Positions 56,882 through 64,000 of a DNA stretch of 64,000 bases are shown here, in pieces; positions within the stretch are counted from its first letter, which is position 1; each line of letters starts with the position of its first letter. The stretch is from Avena insularis (taxonomy: Eukaryota > Streptophyta > Magnoliopsida > Poales > Poaceae). The notes beneath the pieces were generated by a model. The model was not told the DNA's origin and made no database searches. It saw only the letters and a program-made list of their open reading frames with translations. A program made the translations under genes and the position numbers. The stretch is from the NCBI GenBank assembly GCA_023614405.1, contig CM042687.1, positions 239,408,292-239,472,291 of the forward strand, written 5' to 3'.

Positions 56882-58597
56882 TGTTGGAATTATGCCCTAG
56901 AGGCAATAATAAAGATGTTATTATTATAATTCTTGTTCATGATAATGTTTATATTCCATGCTAGAATTGTATTAAGCGGAAACTTTGATACTTGTGTGGT
57001 TTATGAACAACACCGTGTCCCTAGTACGCCTCTATGGACTAGCTCATTGATTAATGATGGTTAAGGTTTCCTAACCATAGACATGAGTTGTCAATTAATA
57101 ATGAGGTCATGTCATTGGGAGAATGATATGATGGACATACCCAAATCAAGCAGAGCAATTAGATCGTGTCATCGTGTTCATCTTTGTGAAGCTTTTTCTC
57201 ATGTCAGATATTGTATTCCTTAGACCATGAGATAATGCAACTCCTTGGTATCGGAAGAAAGCTTTGAGGTCATCAAATGTCATCCTATGAGAGGGTGATC
57301 ATAAAGGTGTCTCTCAGGTGATCAGAAAGTACCTGTTGGGTTGTATGTATCGAGATGGGATTTGTCCCTCCCAAGTCGGAGAGATATACTTCGGGCCCAC
57401 TCGGTAATCTATATCAACACCGCTTGAAAGCATGTGGTTAAGGAGTTAATCACAAAGTGATATTGGATTACGGAACGAGTAAAGTACTTGTTGTGAACGA
57501 GATTGAACTAGGTATTCCGATGCCAACGATCGAATCTCGGGCAAGTAAAATATCGCGTGACGAAGGGAATATATATATGGGATTAATTGAATCCTGGCAT
57601 CGTGGTTCATCCGATATGATCATCGATGAATATGTGGGATTCAATATGGGTTTCCAGACCCCGCTGTTGATTATTGATAGAAGATCATGTCTGCATATTC
57701 TCGAACCCGTAGGGTCACACACTTAATGTGTCTCGACGCTAGGATAGAATGGATAATTGGTTTATGAGTTTTTGTTCGGAGTCTCGGATGAGATCCAGGA
57801 CATCACGAGAGGTTCCGGAATGGTCCGGAGAATAAGATTCATATAAAGGAAAGCAGTTTTTGGATTTCGAAATTGTTTCGGAATGTTCGGTATTGTACCG
57901 GAAGGTTCTAGAAGCTTCCGGAGTGGGACCAACGTGGCCCCACTTGTCGGAGGGGTGCGTGGGCCTATGAGGGAGTGCCCTGGCCGCATTGGGCCAGGGG
58001 CACAAGGCCCCATAGGCCCAGCCGGCCAAACCCTAGGGGAAACCCTAGGGAAACCTTCTAGAAGGAGGGGGAAAACTTGCCCCCCACTCCAACCCTTGTG
58101 GCCGCCGCCCTAGGGCTTGGAGGAGGGGCCAAGGGGGCCGGCCAGCCCCTATATATAGAGGGCAGGGGCGCATTCCTCCTCCACTACTCCTTCAACCCTA
58201 GCCACCATACTGCTGCCCTCCCTCTCTGTCCCTCCCGACTGCGCGTAGGCGAAGCCCTGCTGCAGAAACTCTCCACCATTGCACCACGCCGTCGTGCTAT
58301 AGATCCAATCTATCTCTCCACCCACTTGCTGGACCGAGGAAGGAGGAGACGTCGCGGTGCCGTACGTGTGCATCTCTCGTAGGCGTCGCCATTTGCGGCG
58401 TCGGATCGGATCGCGAGGAGGAGAAGGCTAGTACGACTACATCAACCACGTTCTGGTGAACGTTCCGCTGTGCGATTTATTCAAGGGTATGAAGATCTCA
58501 TCTATCCCTCTATTTGATTGCATCTCCTAGATTAGATCTTGGCTTTCTCGTTCGCATCCGTAGAAAATTTTGATTTACTATGCTGCAAAACCCTTCA
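56882..58597 (+). repeat. 5' LTR of Copia B
   Basis: It is 1716 bp, starting TGTTGGAATTATGCCCTAGA and ending AACCCTTCA next to the PBS. A TATA box (CCCTATATATAG) is near 58147, followed by the transcribed GC-rich region. The conserved Copia LTR block is at about 57351-57406. Confidence 0.92.
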
Positions 58598-58598
58598 G

Positions 58599-58611
58599 TG
58601 GTATCAGAGCT
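58599..58611 (+). promoter_or_regulatory. Primer binding site of Copia B
   Basis: TGGTATCAGAGCT follows the LTR after one base and is complementary to initiator methionine tRNA. Confidence 0.9.
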
Positions 58612-59778
58612 AGATCTATGCGTAGATGTGTTTCACGAGTAGAACGCAACATGCTTGTTGCGGGCGTTGATGTTTTCTGTTGCAAGCCTCTTGTTGTGTA
58701 CTTCTTATGACGCGGGATAGTGAGATCGAAGCGGTCCAGGCCAACTTTACGCGACCTCGTCATGAGACCGGCTCGCACTTGACGTGTGGCTTGTTCCACA
58801 TGCTGGTGGATGCCGCCTCACTATAGTTGTCATGGTATTTACACCGGATGTTGGCAACCATAATATCACCGTTGTGGCTTTCCGTAGGTAAGAATCGTTC
58901 TTATCTTGTTACTCCCGTAAGCCACGTAAAACATGCAACAACAAAGTAGAGGCGTCTAATTTGTTTTTGCAGGGAGTGTTTCTGTGATATGGTATGGCCC
59001 AAGATATGATGTGTATGTTGTATGCAATGATCATGTTTTGTAATATTTCACGACTTTCATGTCGATGAGTACACAACCGGCAGGAGCCATATGGTTGTCT
59101 TTATAACTGTGTATGACCTGTGTGTCAACTTCTTATACGCCATGTAATAGCTTTACTTTATCGCTAAGTAGTTAGCAATAGTTGTAGTTGCTATTCGTGG
59201 TGGAGGCAATCATGGTGGAGTGATGGAGATCATGCTGGAACGCACAAGATGGAGATCATTGCGCGGAGATTGGCTATACCATGTCACATAAAATTATATG
59301 CATGTGATGTTTATCCTTTTATGTATCTTATTATGCTTAGATCGCGACGGTAGCATTATAAGATGATTCCTCACTTAGATCAAGATAAAATTGTGTTCTC
59401 CCCATGTATGCACCATTGCAAAAGTTCGTCGTGTTCAAGCATCACGTGATGATCGGGTGCTATAAACTCTATGTTCACATACAACGGGTGCAAGCCAGTT
59501 TTGCACATGCGGAAATACTTGGGTTTGACTTGACGAGCCTAGCATGTATAGACATGGCCTCAGAACACATATGAATGATATGATCGACACTTCGTTGTCC
59601 ACCATTGAAACCACATCTCTTCCCGTGAATATCGGATTAGGTGTGGTGAATTTGGATCATGTTCACTAAACAACTTGAGGGATGTTGAATTTAGTGGGAG
59701 TTCATCTAGTAATTTGATTAAGTTGAACTAGTTATCATGAACATAGTATAAATTGTACTTGCAAATTTTGTAGATCAA
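58612..59778 (+). other. Untranslated leader of Copia B
   Basis: This 1.17-kb leader lies between PBS and gag. Near its end it has TAGTGGGAGTTCATC (about 59691), shared with the leader of Copia A. No protein is seen. Confidence 0.65.
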
Positions 59779-60600
59779 ATGGCTAAGTCCAACTTCAACT
59801 TCAACGTTTTTGCTGAGAAAGAAAAGCTTAAGAACAATGGGTCTAACTTCACCAACTGGTTTCGCAATCTGAGAATCATTCTCGCTAGCGGACAAAAGGA
59901 CTATGTCCTTGAGAAAGCGCTAGGTGACGCCTCATAGATGCCGCTGATGAGAAAGCTGTTTATCAACAAGAAAGATGATTATGGTGTGATTAAGAGCACC
60001 ATGTTGTTTGCTATGGAGTCGGACCTTCAAAATCGCTTTTGAGGAGTTCACGCCCTTTGAGATTCATGAGGAACTGAAAACCATGTTTTACTCAGCCCGC
60101 TCGAGAGATATGAGATCTCTGAGAAATTCTTCAACTGCAATATGGAGGAAGGGAGTTCCGTTAGTGAGCATGCCATTAAGATGTCGGGCTACACTCAACG
60201 CCTTGAGAAACTGGACTGCAAGATTCCAGAGGAGCTCAAGATTGACAGAGTTCTGCAATCACTCCCTCCTAGCTACAAAGGTTTTGTAGTTACTCATAAT
60301 CAGATTCGTTCCACTGATACGATCACCGAGCTCTTCGCTAAGATGAAAGCTGCGGAGGTGGACATCAAGAAATATAATCATGTGTTGATGGTCAACAAGC
60401 CCCCCTGCTTTAAGAAAGGTAAGGGTGCAAAGAAGCCCTTCAAGAAAGGCAGCGGCAAGCGCGTTGCCCCTGCTGAGAAGAAGCTCAAGTCTAGACCTAA
60501 GTCGGACACTGAGTGCTTCTATTGCAAGGACAAGGGTCACTAGAAGCGCAACTATCCGAAGTACTTAGCGAACAAGAAGGCTGGCACCATCAAAGGTATA
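59779..60600 (+). pseudogene. Copia B gag, broken by stops and shifts
   Basis: The ATG at 59779 gives MAKSNFNFNVFAEKEKL and NFTNWFRNLRIIL, then a TAG at 59936. Two or more frameshifts follow before 60142, where the frame again reads SVSEHAIKMSGYTQRL, DRVLQSLPPSYKGF and a Lys-rich linker. The CCHC knuckle (CFYCKDKGH) is cut by a TAG at 60541, the same Trp that is lost in Copia C; the following Cys has become Tyr. It is not functional. Confidence 0.88.
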
Positions 60601-63600
60601 TTTGATATACATGTTATTGATGTTTACCTTACTAGCGCTCGTTTTAGTGCCTGGGTATTTGATACTGGTTCAGTTGCTAATATTTGTAACTCGAAACAGG
60701 AGCTACGGAATAGACGGCGGCTAGCAAGGGATGAGGTGACGATGCGCGTTGGCAACGGATCAAGAGTTGATGTGATGGCCGCCGCACGCCTCCTTAGTTT
60801 TACCTTCGTGATTAGTTTTAAACCTTAATAAATGTTATTATGTGCCCAAGCTGAGCATGAACATCATATCTGGATCGTGTTTATTGCAAGACGGTTATTC
60901 ATTTAAATCGGAGAATAATGGTTGTTCTATTTATATGAGTAACATCTTTTATGGTCATGCACCTGCTATGAATGGTTTATTTCTTCTGAATCTCGAAAGC
61001 AATGAAACACACATCCATAACATTGAGTCTAAGAGATGCAAGGTAGATAGTGATAATACGACTTATTTGTGGCACTGCCATCTAGGTCATATTGGTGTAA
61101 AATGCATGAAGAAACTCCATTCTGATGGAATTTTGGAGTCTCTTGATTTTGAATCATTTGACACGTGCGAGCCGTGCCTCATAGGCAAGATGATCAAAAC
61201 CCCGTTCTCCGGAATAATGGATCGAGCAATGGACTTGTTGGAGATGTATGCGGACCAATGAGTGTTTCGACGCGCGGTGGTTATCGCTATTTTCTCACTT
61301 TTACTGATGACTTAAGTAGATATGGGTATATCTATTTAATGAAACATAAATCTGAAACATTTGAAAAGTTCAAAGAATTTCAGAACGAAGTGGAAAACCA
61401 TCATAACAGGAAAATTAAATTTCTATGATCCGATCGTGGAGGTGAATATTTGAGTTATGATTTTCTCACGCATCTTAAAGCAAGCGGAATAGTTTCGCAA
61501 ATCACGCCACCCGGAACACCACAGCGCAATGGTGTGTCTGAACGCCGGAATCGAACTCTATTAGATATGGTGCGATCAATGATGTCTCTTACAGATTTGC
61601 CGTTATCATTTTGGGGTTATGCATTAGAAACCGCTGCATTCACTTTAAATAGGGCACCATCTAAATCCGTTGAGACGACTCCCTATGAACTATGGTTTGG
61701 TGCTAAACCTAAGTTGTCTTTTCTTAAAGTTTGGGGATGCGAAGCTTACGTCAAGAAGTTGATGCTGGACAAGCTCGAACCCAAAGAGGAGAAATGCGTC
61801 TTCATAGGATACCCTAAGGAAACTATTGGGTATACCTTCTATCACAGATCCGAAGGCAAAGTGTTTGTTGCAAAGAACGGATCCTTTCTTGAGAAGGAGT
61901 TTCTCTCGAAAGAAGTGAGTGGGAGGAAGGTAGAGCTAGACGAGGTTACTGAACCTTCTCTTGAGTTGGAGAGGAGCGCAGCACCTGAAATTGTTCCAAA
62001 GGTTGCCTCGCACCAACAATAGAGGAAGCTAATGACAAGGATCATGAAGCTTCGGACGATGCTACTACTGAACATCGCAGGTCGACAAGGTCACGTGCCC
62101 CTCCTGAGTGGTATGGTAACCCTGTCTTGACTGTCTTGTTAGTAGACAACAGTGAACCTGCAAACTATGAGGAAGCAATGATGAGCCCAGACTCTGAGAA
62201 ATGGCTGGAGGCCATGAAATCCGAATTGGGATCCATGAGCGAAAACCAAGTATGGACTTTGGTGGACCCTCCTAGCGACCGAAAGGCCATTGAGTGCAAA
62301 TGGATATTCAAGAAGAAAACGGACGCGGATGGTAATGTTACTATCTATAAAGCTTGACTTGTCGCAAAAGGTTTTCGACAAGTTCAAGGTGTTGACTACG
62401 ATGAGACTTTCTCTCCCGTAGCGATGTTTAAGTCCATTCGGATTTTATTAGCAATTGCTGCGTTTCATGATTATGAAATATGGCAGATGGATGTCAAGAC
62501 TGCGTTCCTCAATGGCAACATTGATGAAGAGTTGTATATGATGCAACCTGAAGGTTTTGTCGATCCTAAGGATGCTGATAAGGTGTGCTAACTTCAACGT
62601 TCCATTTATGGACTGAAGCAAGCATCTCGGAGTTGGAACCTTCGTTTTGATCAAGTGATCAAGAGCTTTGGATTTGTTCCAAATTGCTATGAAGCTTGTA
62701 TCTGCAAGAAAGTGAGTGGGAGCTCAGTGACATTTTTAGTACTATATGTGGATGCCATATTGATTATTGGAAATGACATTGATATGCTTAACGATGTGAA
62801 GAGTTATTTGAACAAATGTTTTTCAATGAAAGACCTAGGGGAAGCTGCTTATATATTAGGCATCAAAATCTATAGAGATAGACAAAGACGCCTAATAGAT
62901 TTAAGCCAAAGTACATAGCTAGACAAAGTTCTGAAAATGTTCAGAATGGATAAGGCAAAGAAAGGTTCAGTGCCTATGTTGTTAGGTAAGATATTGAGCA
63001 AGGCTCAGTGTCCAGCTACGGTAAACGATAGAAAATCTATGAGCAAAGTGCCTTATGCCTCGGCCGTAGGTTCTATCATGTATGCCATGCTGTGTACTAG
63101 ACCGGATGTGTCCAATGCTCTTAGTTTGACAAGCAGATACCAAAGTGATCGAGTGGAACCTTTGGACAGCCGTGAAGAACATCCTAAAGTATTTAAATAG
63201 GACTAAAGAAATGTTCTTAGTCTATGGAGGTGATGAACAGCTGTCAGTAAAGGTTACGTCGATGCTAGTTTCGACACCGACAAGGATGATTCTAAATCTC
63301 AGACAGGATACGTTTATATTTTGAATGGAGGAGCTGTGAGCTGGAGAAGCTGCAAGCAAAGCGTGATCGCGGGATCTACAGTAGAAGCGGAATACATGGC
63401 TACTGCAAGGCCAAGTGAAGGAGTTTGGATCAGAACTTCATCATCGAGCTTGGTGTGGTTCCAAGTGCCTTGGACCCACTAGAGATATTGTGACAACACC
63501 GCGCCATAGCACTGGCTAAGGAACCAAGATATCATCCAAAGACCAAGCACATCAACCGCAAGTTTCATATAATTCGAGATTATATAACAGATGGAGATCT

Positions 63601-63724
63601 GAAGATTAGCAAAGTACATACGGATCTGAATGTCGCAGATCCATTGACTAAACCTCTTCCACGAGCAAAACATGATCAGCACCTTAGTGCCATGGGTGTT
63701 AGATTGTTTCCAGATGTAAACTAG
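60601..63724 (+). pseudogene. Copia B pol: protease, integrase, RT, RNase H
   Basis: The order is protease (WVFDTGSVANICN, catalytic Asp kept), pre-integrase (WHCHLGHIGVKCMKKLH, CEPCLIGK), integrase core (DVCGPMSVSTRGGY, FTDDLSRYGY, GTPQRNGVSERRNRTLLDM), RT ([39 protein letters not shown]) and RNase H (YASAVGSIMYAMLCTRPDV, then STVEAEYMA and YCDN in other frames). The RT catalytic strand reads YVDA, so an essential Asp is missing. Stops at 61426, 62355, 62588 and 62917 and shifts near 61250, 62020 and 63200 break the frame. It ends at a TAG at 63722. Confidence 0.92.
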
Positions 63725-63742
63725 ATTATTGACTCTAGTGCA

Positions 63743-63752
63743 AGTGGGAGAC
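63743..63752 (+). promoter_or_regulatory. Polypurine tract of Copia B
   Basis: AGTGGGAGAC abuts the 3' LTR, identical to the tracts of Copia A and C. Confidence 0.88.
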
Positions 63753-64000
63753 TGTTGGAATTATGCCCTAGAGGCAATAATAAAGATGTTATTATTATAA
63801 TTCTTGTTCATGATAAAGTTTATATTCCATGCTAGAATTGTATTAAGCGGAAACTTTGATACTTGTGTGGTTTATGAACAACACTGTGTCCCTAGTATGC
63901 CTCTATGGACTAGCTCATTGATTAATGATGGTTAAGGTTTCCTAACCATAGACATGAGTTGTCAATTAATAATGAGGTCATGTCATTGGGAGAATGATAT
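63753..64000 (+). repeat. 3' LTR of Copia B, first 248 bases
   Basis: It starts TGTTGGAATTATGCCCTAGA and matches the 5' LTR from 56882 with three substitutions. The window ends inside it. Confidence 0.95.

Larger units (their letters stand above)
56882..64000 (+). mobile_element. Copia element B (runs off the window)
   Basis: This is a plus-strand Copia element of the BARE/WIS/Angela type: 5' LTR, PBS, leader, gag, pol, PPT and the first 248 bases of the 3' LTR. The visible 248 bases of the two LTRs differ at only three positions (about 1.2%), so it is the youngest datable insertion here, yet its gag and pol already have several stops and frameshifts. It sits in LTR D. Its right TSD is outside the window. 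Confidence 0.92.

Overview
This is plant nuclear DNA, almost certainly from a Triticeae grass (wheat, barley, rye, Aegilops group). The grounds are the Copia LTRs that open with the BARE/WIS/Angela-type signature (TGTTGGAA-TATGCCCTAGAGGC), the Tat-lineage Gypsy elements that carry antisense extra ORFs, and the deep nesting of LTR retrotransposons beside a single low-copy gene. There is no bacterial, viral, CRISPR or tRNA/rRNA content that I can support.

Layout. (1) 1-4.7 kb is the low-copy edge: the first coding exon of an FHA2-like gene on the minus strand (2439-3003), a 422-bp Mutator-like MITE with a 9-bp target duplication in its presumed intron (1064-1485), and a truncated DUF4283/LINE-ORF1-like fragment upstream (4130-4363). 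(2) From 4729 to 55520 runs one minus-strand Copia element, here called A, torn open by later insertions. (3) Inside A, in its reverse transcriptase, sits plus-strand Copia C (7576-52575; about 8.0 kb once its guests are removed). (4) C holds solo LTR S1 in its 5' LTR (7946-9238), element E in its RT (14659-35703), Tat-Gypsy G in its RNase H (36144-48919) and solo LTR S2 in its 3' LTR (49518-51385). (5) E, a pol-less element with 3.5-kb LTRs, holds Tat-Gypsy F in its 3' LTR (20220-32374). (6) The leader of A is cut at 55521 by another LTR (D), which is itself cut at 56882 by plus-strand Copia B, running off the window end. Every completed insertion is bracketed by a 5-bp target-site duplication readable in the sequence, so the order is A, then C and D, then E, G, S1, S2 and B, with F after E.

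No element has an intact set of proteins. Stops and frameshifts break every gag and pol, and many of the nonsense codons look like CAG to TAG, CTGG to CTAG or CGA to TGA changes, as expected for deamination of methylated cytosine. The Copia proteins keep the order gag, protease, integrase, RT, RNase H. F and G have RT and RNase H before integrase, and both carry multi-exon antisense genes with a Transposase_28 ('putative gypsy type transposon') domain between pol and the 3' LTR.

I found no new host system. The parts most worth a second look are in F and G: PPT-like motifs repeated within small hairpins whose stems covary; two homologous C-terminal modules in the antisense genes of G; the same in-frame TAG at the protease-RT border of both elements; a short exact patch of G LTR inside the 3' LTR of C; and a chronology conflict, because F looks older by LTR divergence than the element it sits in.
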